DNA of 20,640 nt from Acidobacteriota bacterium (GTDB taxonomy: Bacteria; Acidobacteriota; Terriglobia; Terriglobales; Acidobacteriaceae), in assembly GCA_019510535.1 (NCBI GenBank), contig JAEKKE010000078.1, forward strand, positions 1 through 20,640. Direction: 5' to 3'. Within the stretch, counting starts at the first letter, position 1. Each line of letters begins with the position of its first letter. This document shows positions 14,001-20,530 of this stretch, piece by piece. The notes under the pieces were generated by a model. It was given only the letters and a program-made list of their open reading frames with translations. It did not search any database and had not been told where the DNA came from. The position numbers were made by a program, and so were the translations under genes.

Positions 14001-14221
14001 AGGCGCTCCAAATGGCAGAGCGGCTTCGCCAGATGGTAGAGGCGGCCCCGATCGAATACGCTGGGATCGTCTTTCACACCACGACCAGCATCGGCCTGGC
14101 GACCTCGACGGGGGAGGATGAGTCGCTGGAGGCTCTGATCTCACGCGCGGATCAGGGACTCTACCGGGCTAAGCGCTCTGGGAAAAACTGTGTCCAGACC
14201 GCCTCCGGACTGACGGCGTAG
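11075..14221 (+). CDS. Periplasmic-propeller / Y_Y_Y / transmembrane diguanylate cyclase
   Basis: About 1048 residues from GTG 11075. An N-terminal signal or anchor (ILRPALWFLALAGIFYCGARAGAQ) leads to a large region of two-component-regulator propeller repeats (about 50-710; e.g. GLPHDSVYGFAQDTAGYVWI, WIGTDTTGIGTVDRKSG, VWLGTDSGLSSI). Then come a Y_Y_Y domain (about 732-808, YSYQLEGFDDSW), one membrane helix (about 821-843), a short coiled coil and a GGDEF domain (DELTGTLNRRGFF onward). The active site GGEEF (961-965) is intact and the inhibitory I-site RTSD (952-955) lies exactly five residues before it. It should therefore make cyclic di-GMP and be product-inhibited, in response to a ligand outside the membrane. 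The same sensor in Bacteroidetes usually drives histidine kinases. A longer frame upstream would overlap the divergent gene, so GTG 11075, placed before the signal peptide, is preferred. GTG 11093 is also possible. Confidence 0.9.
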   Translation: MTRRSWVKAEWWILRPALWFLALAGIFYCGARAGAQTGSAAGLDGDKLQAISEMNFNVMTMKQGLPHDSVYGFAQDTAGYVWIASFGGLSRFDGYQIYNYTHDGHDPGSLPDNNVRVLLPRADGGLYVGTGSAGLSIYQPATDSFVIPAKTPSVLRKARVFCMADDGEGGVWIGTQNGFAHYHDNTGEFDLYGGLTGKPVTGRTPSGGIFALLQDKDRNLWVGSGTGLYMLGKGVGEFQFFAGDDKLGQRPSVWSIFQDHVGGIWIGTDTTGIGTVDRKSGTVHGYPGLAGEGSSVGPHTVRVFLEMQPGLLWFATYGGGLFSLDTATGQMLHWAKDPTASAPLSNDFIRGMIRDRSGVVWLGTDSGLSSITVNGRGIFNIRSSPLRPDRLYGSEVRSVGAGYGRVWVGFDQGGFAEIDRDGSIHRIKPAPGVSGDQISHREVLAIKAVDEKTVVAGGIGLYLIDVATRTYRPVDDVFLRKQIVNALLVDGDDVWAGSYNGLARYNRRTRQLKVFAHDQNNAASISDDYVRDMLKDSHGRLWVTTRLGLDLFDPATESFRHVRHDKNDPASIATDNIQPIAEDPQGRLWIGSIGAGVQVMDEFKPDGKARFRTIDHDHSNLPDDIILVIRRGLDGTMWINTPRGLAAVDPKSFTVRRYGTPDGLQSTAQNLFSSALLDDGTILFPGNSSVVIVRPQKLHPWTFAAPLVATEVTVQGVAQSPVLLARQAGAGQLSFPSHRGFEVNFALLDYTSPDDTLYSYQLEGFDDSWSVPSISRRSATYTNLPGGQYVFHIRAVSRNGAGPSQEISFPIHIRNGVTETLWFQILLILLTIGVVLLLVRVRLAYMARRQRELEAVIATRTSELESSRQELIRVNERLARIALHDELTGTLNRRGFFERASLEVSRSHRSGRGYSLLLADLDNFKQTNDTMGHSAGDATLRAIATMFASSIRTSDILSRYGGEEFILLLPETEESQALQMAERLRQMVEAAPIEYAGIVFHTTTSIGLATSTGEDESLEALISRADQGLYRAKRSGKNCVQTASGLTA

Positions 14222-14229
14222 TCTTCTTG

Positions 14230-14338
14230 TTTGTCATTTCGCAGCGTAGCGGAGAAATCTGCTTCTTGCCCCGTTGTTCTAGGTACGTCGGCCCTGGGTA
14301 AAAAAGCGGATTTCTCCGCTACGCTGCGAAATGACAAA
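14230..14338. repeat. Family A inverted repeat, best-preserved copy
   Basis: Two 35-base arms (14230-14264 and 14304-14338) are inverted copies with a single mismatch, separated by 39 bases. The left arm begins TTTGTCATTTCGCAGCGTAG. It starts 8 bases after the diguanylate cyclase stop and could fold as a long hairpin in the mRNA, acting as a 3' end or stability element (inference). No other gene or signal lies in 14222-14400. Confidence 0.85.
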
Positions 14339-14400
14339 TCCAGAAAGATAGATAGAGCGCGTATCTCGATGTCAGTTCTGTCCAGGTTCGGCTGAATCTA

Positions 14401-14414
14401 TTTCGATATCGAAA
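14401..14414. promoter_or_regulatory. Perfect 14-bp palindrome upstream of marR-pirin, probable operator
   Basis: TTTCGATATCGAAA is a perfect palindrome 32 bases before the MarR ATG. MarR-family dimers bind palindromes of this size in their own promoters, so autoregulation of the marR-pirin pair is the simplest reading (inference). Confidence 0.6.
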
Positions 14415-14446
14415 CATCTGATGTAGTAGAAAGGAGCAGGACAGGC

Positions 14447-14929
14447 ATGAGTGAGCAGAAAGCACTTTCGGCAACCCGCCTCTGGCTGGTGATGATGAAG
14501 GCTTACGACGCCGTCCGGACTTTTGCCGAAGATTCTATTGTCGGCACGGGCCTGGGGCTGAGTGACTTCATTGTGCTGGAGATGCTGCTGCACAAAGGTC
14601 CTCTCTCGATGACGCAGATTGCTGAAAAGGCAAGACTTGCGAACGCCTCCACAACGGCCGCAATTGACCGGCTGGAGCGCCGCAATCTGGTTCGCCGCGG
14701 GTTTCACGCGACGGATCGCCGGGTTCGGGTCGTCGAGCTGACGGACGAAGGAGAGAAGCTCATCCGCTGCACTTTCACGGCGCACAGCCGCGACCTGGAG
14801 GAGATGATGCGGCCGCTCTCGGTCGCTGATCGCCAGGCGCTGCATAACGGCCTGAAAAAGCTGGGCCAGACCGCCGCCGTCGCCAATAACAAGGCAAAGT
14901 CCCAGCGGCAAGAAGGGGAAAAGGCATGA
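14447..14929 (+). CDS. MarR-family transcriptional regulator, paired with pirin
   Basis: This 160-residue winged-helix protein has an N-terminal dimerisation helix, then LSDFIVLEMLLHKGPLSMTQIAEKA, the recognition helix region LANASTTAAIDRLERRNLVRRG, and the wing TDRRVRVVELTDEGEKLIR, the classic MarR signature at about residues 75-110. The C-terminal helix (DLEEMMRPLSVADRQALHNGL) completes the dimer interface, followed by a lysine- and glutamine-rich tail. AAGGAG lies 10 bases before the ATG. The stop overlaps the pirin start as ATGA (14926-14929), so the two genes are translationally coupled. The palindrome upstream suggests self-control. In known MarR-pirin pairs the signal is often electrophilic or oxidative stress; that is not shown here. 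Confidence 0.9.
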   Translation: MSEQKALSATRLWLVMMKAYDAVRTFAEDSIVGTGLGLSDFIVLEMLLHKGPLSMTQIAEKARLANASTTAAIDRLERRNLVRRGFHATDRRVRVVELTDEGEKLIRCTFTAHSRDLEEMMRPLSVADRQALHNGLKKLGQTAAVANNKAKSQRQEGEKA

Positions 14930-15633
14930 TTACCGTACGCAAGAGCAAAGAGCGTGGCCACGCCAACCATGGCTGGCTGGATTCGTACCACACGTTTTCG
15001 TTCGCCAACTACTATGACGCTCGCCACATGGGCTTCGGTCCGCTGCGGGTGATCAATGAGGATGTGGTTGCTCCCGGCCGTGGCTTCGGCTCACACCCGC
15101 ATCGCGATATGGAGATTCTGACCTATGTCATCTCCGGCAAGCTGGCGCACAAGGACAGCATGGGCCATACGGAAGAGCTTGGACCGAATGAGATCCAGCG
15201 TATGTCCGCAGGGTCGGGTGTCGTACACAGCGAGTTCAATGGATCGAATGCAGAGCCGGTACACCTGTTCCAGGTCTGGATCGAGCCGCGTACGCGCGGT
15301 GAGAAGCCCAGCTATGAGCAACTGGCCTTCGATCCGGCGGAGAAGAAGAACCGCTTCCGCGTACTCGCCTCGTCGACGCCGGTAGCCGGCGCGGCGACCA
15401 TCAACCAGGACGCCGCTGTGGCTGTAGCGGAGCTTGATCCGGGTAAGGAGCTGGACTATGAGCTCACCGAAGGACGTTCAGCATGGGTGCACGTAGTGAA
15501 GGGTGACGTTCAAGTGAACGGAACGTCCCTTCAAGCAGGCGATGCCGCTGCTCTGCGGCAAGAATCAAAGATTCATTTGCAGTCGGGAAGCACAGGCAAC
15601 AGCGAGGTGTTGGTTTTTGAACTCGTAGCCTGA
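14926..15633 (+). CDS. Pirin-family bicupin (YhhW-like)
   Basis: This 235-residue bicupin closely resembles E. coli YhhW, which has quercetin 2,3-dioxygenase activity in vitro. The N-terminal cupin carries the four metal ligands at the expected places: His57 and His59 in GSHPHRDMEIL, His101 and Glu103 in GSGVVHSEFN. The C-terminal cupin (about 140-235) lacks such ligands, as is normal. FSFANYYDARHMGFGPLRVINED is a pirin family hallmark. The physiological substrate is unknown. It overlaps the upstream MarR gene by four bases, which fixes the ATG at 14926. After the stop a GC-rich hairpin (15646-15670) may mark the end of the operon. Confidence 0.93.
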   Translation: MITVRKSKERGHANHGWLDSYHTFSFANYYDARHMGFGPLRVINEDVVAPGRGFGSHPHRDMEILTYVISGKLAHKDSMGHTEELGPNEIQRMSAGSGVVHSEFNGSNAEPVHLFQVWIEPRTRGEKPSYEQLAFDPAEKKNRFRVLASSTPVAGAATINQDAAVAVAELDPGKELDYELTEGRSAWVHVVKGDVQVNGTSLQAGDAAALRQESKIHLQSGSTGNSEVLVFELVA

Positions 15634-15645
15634 GCCGGATACGGT

Positions 15646-15670
15646 CGCGCGGGCCGTCGCAGCCCGCGCG
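15646..15670 (+). terminator. GC-rich hairpin after the pirin gene
   Basis: CGCGCGGGC (15646-15654) pairs perfectly with GCCCGCGCG (15662-15670). The following bases are only modestly T-rich, so this may be a partial terminator. Some read-through to the YceI gene is possible. Confidence 0.4.
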
Positions 15671-15738
15671 CTTCCTGCCACCATCAACCTCAACCCGGGC
15701 GCCTGGGGCGCCCCCCAACCAGGATTTTGGAGACATAC

Positions 15739-16326
15739 ATGAAAGTGAATCGTACGTTCGTTGCATCCCTTCTTGGAGGCCTGCTTCTGGTTGGATCGCA
15801 GGCATTTGCTCAGACTTCGACATGGAAGATCGACCCGAATCACTCGGAGGCCGGCTTCCAGGTGAAGCACCTCTCGGTGTCCAACGTGCGCGGCTCGCTT
15901 GGCACCGTGAACGGTACCGTGAGCTGGGATGAGAAAGACCCCACCAAGTCGACCGTGACCGCAGTGGTTGAGACCAAGGGGCTGGATACCCGCGTTCAGA
16001 AGCGCAACGATCACTTGAAGTCAGCTGACTTCTTTGACGTAGAGAAGTATCCGACGCTGACCTTCAAGTCGACGGAGGTGAAGCGCTCCGGCGACAGCTT
16101 CCTGGTAACTGGCGATCTCACGCTGAATGGCGTCACCAAGCCGGTGACGTTGACGGTGGATGGACCGACGCCCCCGCAGAAGAATCAGCAGGGCAAACTG
16201 GTGACCGGCTTCTCGGCGACCGGCAGCATCAAGCGCTCTGACTTCAACTTCGGCGGTAAGTTCCCGGATGCTGTCGTCAGCGACCTGGTGAAGATCACCA
16301 TCGATGTTGAGGCCGACAAGGAGTAA
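15739..16326 (+). CDS. Secreted YceI-family lipid-binding protein
   Basis: 195 residues with a signal peptide (MKVNRTFVASLLGGLLLVGS, cut at about AFA-QTS), placing it in the periplasm. The mature part shows the YceI lipocalin-like pattern: WKIDPNHSEAGFQVKHLSVSNVRG at its start, LDTRVQKRNDHLKSADFFDVEKYPTLTF in the middle, and GDLTLNGVTKPVTLTV then AIGSIKR-like ATGSIKRSDFNFG near the end. YceI proteins bind isoprenoid or lipid molecules in a beta-barrel. The cellular role here is unknown. The ATG at 15739 is chosen because GGAG (15729-15732) lies 6 bases upstream; an in-frame TTG at 15727 would overlap that site. It lies about 105 bases after pirin and before a strong terminator, and may be partly co-transcribed with marR-pirin. 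Confidence 0.93.
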   Translation: MKVNRTFVASLLGGLLLVGSQAFAQTSTWKIDPNHSEAGFQVKHLSVSNVRGSLGTVNGTVSWDEKDPTKSTVTAVVETKGLDTRVQKRNDHLKSADFFDVEKYPTLTFKSTEVKRSGDSFLVTGDLTLNGVTKPVTLTVDGPTPPQKNQQGKLVTGFSATGSIKRSDFNFGGKFPDAVVSDLVKITIDVEADKE

Positions 16327-16354
16327 CAGGAAAGCGTCATCGGTAACGAAACAG

Positions 16355-16386
16355 AAGGGCCTCCCGCCGGGGAGGCCCTTTCTGTT
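16355..16386 (+). terminator. Intrinsic terminator between convergent genes
   Basis: AAGGGCCTCCC (16355-16365) pairs with GGGAGGCCCTT (16370-16380) around the loop GCCG, followed by TCTGTT. It serves the YceI gene on the plus strand. Read the other way it could also stop the small membrane-protein gene, which ends 21 bases away. Confidence 0.9.
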
Positions 16387-16400
16387 GAAGTGACGTTCCA

Positions 16401-16670
16401 CTATTCGTCTGAAGAACTCTCCCGTTTGCCCTGCATGCGCCACACACGCGCCGCCAGAAAGAGCAGAGTGACTACGGTAGAGATGACAAGGGCTGAGACT
16501 AAGTTGATCTCCACGACTTCGCCAAGGGGATTGCCTCCCTTGTGAAAGCCGCCAAACTTCAGGGCAAGAAAACACAGGGCGGCGACGATGCCGCACTCAA
16601 CTGCAAGCCGCTGGGGCGTAGGCCCAGTGCTGAGCTCTTCTTCGGTTGCATATTGCAGGTTTGGAGCCAT
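16401..16670 (-). CDS. Small membrane protein of unknown function
   Basis: 89 residues from ATG 16670, preceded by GGAG 9 bases upstream. Two membrane helices are visible: LAVECGIVAALCFLALKFGGF (about 24-44, given without its first residues' context) and LVSALVISTVVTLLFLAARVW (about 57-77). The N-terminus is polar (MAPNLQYATEEELSTGP) and the C-terminus charged (MQGKRESSSDE). The loop HKGGNPLGEVVEI joins the helices. An upstream in-frame ATG at 16721 would add 17 residues but lacks a ribosome site. No family is recognised. It is convergent with the YceI gene and co-directional with the threonine ammonia-lyase, but 234 bases apart from it. Confidence 0.65.
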   Translation of the reverse strand: MAPNLQYATEEELSTGPTPQRLAVECGIVAALCFLALKFGGFHKGGNPLGEVVEINLVSALVISTVVTLLFLAARVWRMQGKRESSSDE

Positions 16671-16904
16671 CGTGCATTTCTCCACAAATAAAGATGCCGG
16701 GTACCGCAAATAGCGCGGCAAATAAGAAGTATGAACGTTTCAAAACGCGCATACGCTGGGACTCCTTCTGGAGCACCACAGTATCAACGAATGTTCGAAA
16801 TGTTGAAGATAAGTTTATGGCCGAGTATTAGGACGAGCAATAGTCACAATGGTGTCGGCTAATGTTACCTAGGGCATATCATCAAACCCATGCCAGTCGG
16901 CGGG
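16671..16904. other. Gene-free stretch between the small membrane protein and ilvA
   Basis: This 234-base stretch is visibly more AT-rich than its neighbours. It must hold the promoter of the small membrane protein (minus strand), but no clear -35/-10 pair was found. A 51-codon minus-strand frame starting at 16752 overlaps it and is discussed under findings. No repeat family or terminator was seen after the ilvA stop. Confidence 0.4.
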
Positions 16905-18140
16905 TTACTGGACGCGCTGATGCCGGAAGCCACGCTCAGTCAAAGCCGCCAATAATTCCGCCACATGCTCCGGACCGCGGGCTTCCATCGTGATATCGAT
17001 GGCGGTGTCGCCGAGGTTCACATCGTAGTAGGCCCGGTTGTAGAGGGTATCCACGATGTTGATGCGGTGGGTGGCGATCAGCTCGGTGAGCTCGGCGAGG
17101 GCGCCGGGCTTGTCCAGCAGATGGATGCGCAGGCGGATCAGACGGCCATCCTTGACCAGACCGCGTTCGATGATGCGCGAGAGCAGGGTGACGTCGATAT
17201 TGCCGCCGCTGACCAGAACCGCAGTCCGTGTACCCGATGGAAGACCGGTCTTATGTTGCATGACGGCGGCGAGGGCAGTCGCGCCGGCGCCTTCGGCCAG
17301 CGTCTTCTCCTGTTCGAGCAGGACAAGGATGGCGGACGCAATCTCATCCTCTTCGACGGTGACGATGCGATCGACATATTGTTCCGCGAGCGGCAGGGTG
17401 ACGTCCCCCGCACGTCGTACAGCAATGCCGTCGGCGATGGTGGTGGCGGCGTCGAGGGTGACGTGATGGCCCGCTTCTACTGCGGCCTTCATGCTGGCCA
17501 GCCGGGCTGTCTGTACGCCCACGACCTGAATCTTAGGATTGGTCTCTTTCAGAGCAACGGCGATGCCGCTGGTCAGTCCGCCACCGCCGATCGGAATGAC
17601 GACTGCTTCCAGGCCAGGCACCTGTTCCAGCATCTCAAGACCGATGACGCCCTGGCCGGCGATGACAACGGGATCGTCGAAGGGATGTACGAAGGTCATG
17701 CCCTTCAAGTCACAGAGTCGCCGGGCTTCAGCATAGGCTTCGTCGTAGTTGGCTCCGTGCAGCACTACCTCAGCGCCGAAGTTGCGAGTGGCAGTGACCT
17801 TCACCAGAGGGGTCTGCACCGGCATGACGATGGTGGCGGGAATGCCGCGTTTGGTGGCGTGGTAGGCGACGCCCTGGGCGTGATTGCCCGCGCTGGCGGC
17901 GATAACGCCGCTGCTGGCCTGCTCCGGAGTGAGGGTGGCGATCTTGTTCAGGGCGCCACGCTCTTTGAAGCTGCCGGTCATCTGCAGGTTTTCGAGCTTG
18001 AGATAGATCTCAAGTCCGGTGGTCCTGGACAGCCTCTCCGATCGGGAACACGGAGATTCGTAGACACTGCCGCGCATCCGCTCGCGGGCGGCTTGCACAT
18101 CCGCAAGAGAAACGCTCGGGGTCGCTGTCTCGGTCGCCAT
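16905..18140 (-). CDS. ilvA: Threonine ammonia-lyase with C-terminal ACT domain
   Basis: This PLP enzyme converts threonine to 2-oxobutyrate and ammonia, the first step toward isoleucine. It has 411 residues, the medium form of the family. The PLP lysine is Lys59 in TGSFKERGA, the phosphate loop is SAGNHAQG (83-90), and the glycine loop PIGGGGLTSG spans 183-192. EGAGATALAA and VLVSGGNID follow as in other fold-type II enzymes. Residues about 331-411 form a single ACT domain (LRIHLLDKPGALAELTELI), which would allow amino-acid feedback. Whether it serves biosynthesis or degradation cannot be decided from sequence alone, since no ilv operon genes are nearby. The ATG at 18140 matches the family N-terminus; the ribosome site is weak. 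A family C repeat lies upstream, between it and the co-directional marR gene. Confidence 0.93.
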   Translation of the reverse strand: MATETATPSVSLADVQAARERMRGSVYESPCSRSERLSRTTGLEIYLKLENLQMTGSFKERGALNKIATLTPEQASSGVIAASAGNHAQGVAYHATKRGIPATIVMPVQTPLVKVTATRNFGAEVVLHGANYDEAYAEARRLCDLKGMTFVHPFDDPVVIAGQGVIGLEMLEQVPGLEAVVIPIGGGGLTSGIAVALKETNPKIQVVGVQTARLASMKAAVEAGHHVTLDAATTIADGIAVRRAGDVTLPLAEQYVDRIVTVEEDEIASAILVLLEQEKTLAEGAGATALAAVMQHKTGLPSGTRTAVLVSGGNIDVTLLSRIIERGLVKDGRLIRLRIHLLDKPGALAELTELIATHRINIVDTLYNRAYYDVNLGDTAIDITMEARGPEHVAELLAALTERGFRHQRVQ

Positions 18141-18188
18141 ATGACATTAGGGTAAATGAGCCTGGGACTCCGGTGAGGTAAGGATCGA

Positions 18189-18384
18189 GTGCCCCACATA
18201 CGCGTAGCTTATGTGGGACATTCGAGCGGAGCTCGAACCGTTTTTCAATCTTCATGAGGCATTCCGGGAGGATCCGACTTCATGAAGGTAAAGCAGTATC
18301 GAGCTTGTGCTCGATACACCCACATAAGCTTGCACCCCAGCGAACGGAGTTCGCCAGGGACCCCGCGGCGCGTATGTGGGGCAC
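18189..18384. repeat. Family C palindromic element, 196 bp, with perfect 16-bp terminal inverted repeats
   Basis: The ends are GTGCCCCACATACGCG (18189-18204) and its exact complement (18369-18384). Inside are further hairpins: TTCGAGCGGAGCTCGAA (18221-18237), TATCGAGC/GCTCGATA, and CCACATAAGC, which pairs with the left-end GCTTATGTGG. It fills most of the 268 bases between marR and ilvA and has no coding capacity. The TTCGAGC-GCTCGAA-CCGTTTTT stretch is shared in reverse orientation with the repeat at about 522-553. Confidence 0.8.
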
Positions 18385-18408
18385 CCGGACCTTCGTTTAC
18401 CAGAAAAT

Positions 18409-18867
18409 CTACAGCCGATCTGCGGCCATCTCCAGCAGATCATTCATGGCTTTCAGGTCTGAGCGTTTTACGCCCTCCCACAGGTCCATCTCGATCTTCT
18501 GCACAACCACGTCGGTATCCTGGAGCAGCTTTTCACCGGTTGCAGTGAGGCTGGCGATGCGCCGGCGTTCATTGGTTGCGTCCTGCTGACGGACGATCCA
18601 GCCATTCTTCTCTGCGCGCAGAATCAGACCATGTGCGGTTTGGGGAGTGATGCTGCATTCGCGCGCCACCTGGGCGCCGCTGGCTGTGGCTTCTGATTTG
18701 ATAGCGTGCAGCACACGGAGCTGTGCCAGCGTGATGCCCAGCGGCCGCAGATCTTGGTCCAGCCGCGCGCGGAACCCAAGTGTCAGCCGCTTCAGCAGCT
18801 TGAGGGTCCGACGAGCCTCCGACTGTTTCCGGGAGGTTTTTTCTGCGTTCCTGTCGCTTTCGATCAT
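18409..18867 (-). CDS. MarR-family repressor, divergent from an EmrB-type exporter
   Basis: This 152-residue winged-helix regulator has an N-terminal helix (LKLLKRLTLGFRARLDQDL), then LGITLAQLRVLHAIKSE, the helix-turn-helix GAQVARECSITPQTAHGLILR, and the wing with QQDATNERRRIASLTATGEKLL, the standard MarR pattern. The N-terminus is rich in lysine and arginine. It is divergent from a drug exporter with only 41 bases between the two starts, an arrangement typical of EmrR/MarR-type control of efflux. A perfect palindrome overlaps its own start codon, so it should repress both itself and the exporter and release DNA when it binds a small ligand. No Shine-Dalgarno precedes the ATG at 18867. Confidence 0.9.
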   Translation of the reverse strand: MIESDRNAEKTSRKQSEARRTLKLLKRLTLGFRARLDQDLRPLGITLAQLRVLHAIKSEATASGAQVARECSITPQTAHGLILRAEKNGWIVRQQDATNERRRIASLTATGEKLLQDTDVVVQKIEMDLWEGVKRSDLKAMNDLLEMAADRL

Positions 18868-18898
18868 CAGCTAGCTGATATTCTATCGCAGCTAGCTG
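18866..18898. promoter_or_regulatory. Twin palindromic MarR operators
   Basis: ATCAGCTAGCTGAT (18866-18879) and CAGCTAGCTG (18889-18898) share the core CAGCTAGCTG, with centres 21 bases apart, i.e. two helical turns, on the same face of the DNA. The first overlaps the marR start codon. A possible -10 for marR (TAGAAT, minus strand, 18885-18880) lies between them. Confidence 0.75.
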
Positions 18899-18908
18899 AT
18901 ATCCGATC

Positions 18909-20495
18909 ATGTCGTACGACCACAACTGGAAGCCCCGGCACAATCCCTGGGCCATTGCTCTTACGGTCACGCTGGCCACCTTCATGGAGGTGCTCGATAC
19001 CTCCATTGCGAACGTCGCTCTGCCGCACATCGCTGGTTCGCTCGGCGCCAGCCAGGAAGAGGCGACATGGGTGCTGACCAGCTACCTGGTCGCTTCAGCC
19101 ATCATTCTGCCCATCTCGGGCTGGCTCTCCAACCGCTTCGGACGTAAGCGTTTCTACATGGCCTGCGTGATCCTGTTCACGGCGTGCTCGTTCCTTTGCG
19201 GTATTGCGCCGTCGATGCCGATCCTGATTCTGGCACGCGTGCTGCAGGGGCTTGGCGGCGGTGGTCTGGCCCCGTCGGAGCAGGCGATCCTGGCCGATAC
19301 CTTTCCGGTGGAGAAGCGCGGTCAGGCCTTCGCGGTATATGGCATGGCGGTAGTGGTCGCTCCGGCCATCGGTCCCACGCTCGGCGGTTGGATTACGGAC
19401 AACTACAACTGGCACTGGATCTTCTTCATCAACATTCCAGTGGGCCTGCTCTCGCTCTGGCTTTCAAACCAGATGGTGGAAGACCCGCCGTATCTGAAGG
19501 CGCGGGCGGAAGAGGCGCATCGCCAACCGGTGGACTTCATGGGGCTTGGCCTGGTGGCGCTGGGCGTTGGTCTATTGGAGTTCACACTCGATAAGGGCCA
19601 GGAGAAGGACTGGTTCTCCGACCCCATGATCCGTGCAGCGGGAATCACCGCGGCCGCGTTGCTGCTGTTCTTCGCCTGGTGGGAGTGGAGGCACCCTGAT
19701 CCAATCGTCGATCTGAAGCTTTTGAAGAACCGCAACTTCGGTACCGCTGTCTTTCTGCAGCTTGTGCTGGGCATGGTGCTCTTCGGATCTACGGTCCTGA
19801 TTCCGCAATACCTGCAGGTGCTATTGGGATACACGGCAGAGAGGGCGGGCCTGGTGCTGTCACCCGCAGGCTTCGTCATGATGATCGGCATGGCCGTTGC
19901 GGGCAGATCACTGGGCAAGATCGATCCGCGCGCGCTCGTCATTATGGGATATGTGGCGACAGCTGCCGGTATCTACAACCTCACCCGCCTGGACCTGAAC
20001 GCGGCTTACGGTACGGTGACGCTATGGCGCATGGTGCAGGTAATCGGTCTGCCGTTTATCTTCATTCCTATCTCCACGCTGAACTATGTGGGTGTGCCGC
20101 CGGCGAAGATGAACCAGATCTCGTCACTGTCAAACTTTGCCCGCAACCTGGGCGGCAGTGCGGGTACAGCACTGCTGACGACGTTCCTGGCACGCACTGC
20201 TCAGACGCACCAGGCGCAGCTTGCCATGAATACGGTGCCCGGTTCGCCCGCGTATGAAAACTACATCGGCAGACTCGCAACCATCCTGCGAGATCACGGC
20301 ACGCCCGCGGCGCAGGCAACGCAGATGGCAATGGGCCGCGCTTATTCGGAGATGCTGCGGCAGGCACAGATGCTCAGCTACAAGAATGCTTTCTTCGTGC
20401 TGGCGGTGGTGATTCTGCTGTTGTCTCCGTTGCCGTTGATGATGCGTCTACCACCGAAAAAACAGAAGCCTGCGCCGGAGGCGATGGGACACTAG
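18909..20495 (+). CDS. EmrB/QacA-type MFS drug exporter (DHA2 family)
   Basis: This 528-residue inner-membrane proton antiporter has the length and 14-helix layout of the DHA2 family. Helix 1 carries the motif LDTSIANVALPHIAGSLGAS. Motif A follows helix 2 (SGWLSNRFGRKRFYM), and motif C is in helix 5 (VVVAPAIGPTLGGWITDNYNW). It closely resembles EmrB, which exports hydrophobic drugs together with a membrane fusion protein. No emrA-like or outer-membrane gene is present in the window, so a partner must be elsewhere or absent. The ATG at 18909 has no Shine-Dalgarno and lies 10 bases after an operator palindrome. It is presumably repressed by the divergent MarR protein. The C-terminus (LPPKKQKPAPEAMGH) is a short charged tail. 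Confidence 0.93.
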   Translation: MSYDHNWKPRHNPWAIALTVTLATFMEVLDTSIANVALPHIAGSLGASQEEATWVLTSYLVASAIILPISGWLSNRFGRKRFYMACVILFTACSFLCGIAPSMPILILARVLQGLGGGGLAPSEQAILADTFPVEKRGQAFAVYGMAVVVAPAIGPTLGGWITDNYNWHWIFFINIPVGLLSLWLSNQMVEDPPYLKARAEEAHRQPVDFMGLGLVALGVGLLEFTLDKGQEKDWFSDPMIRAAGITAAALLLFFAWWEWRHPDPIVDLKLLKNRNFGTAVFLQLVLGMVLFGSTVLIPQYLQVLLGYTAERAGLVLSPAGFVMMIGMAVAGRSLGKIDPRALVIMGYVATAAGIYNLTRLDLNAAYGTVTLWRMVQVIGLPFIFIPISTLNYVGVPPAKMNQISSLSNFARNLGGSAGTALLTTFLARTAQTHQAQLAMNTVPGSPAYENYIGRLATILRDHGTPAAQATQMAMGRAYSEMLRQAQMLSYKNAFFVLAVVILLLSPLPLMMRLPPKKQKPAPEAMGH

Positions 20496-20513
20496 GGAAC
20501 GCCTTCGGCGCTC

Positions 20514-20530
20514 GTTAAAAGTTGAAAGTT
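20514..20530. repeat. 17-bp intergenic repeat, copy 2
   Basis: An exact second copy of GTTAAAAGTTGAAAGTT, 19 bases after the exporter stop, followed by AGAAGTTGAAGG. Confidence 0.6.

Noticed and set aside
16965..18155. 396-codon plus-strand frame opposite ilvA
   Set aside because: It is a complete antisense shadow of the threonine ammonia-lyase, with Gly/Asp/His-rich composition and no recognisable domain.
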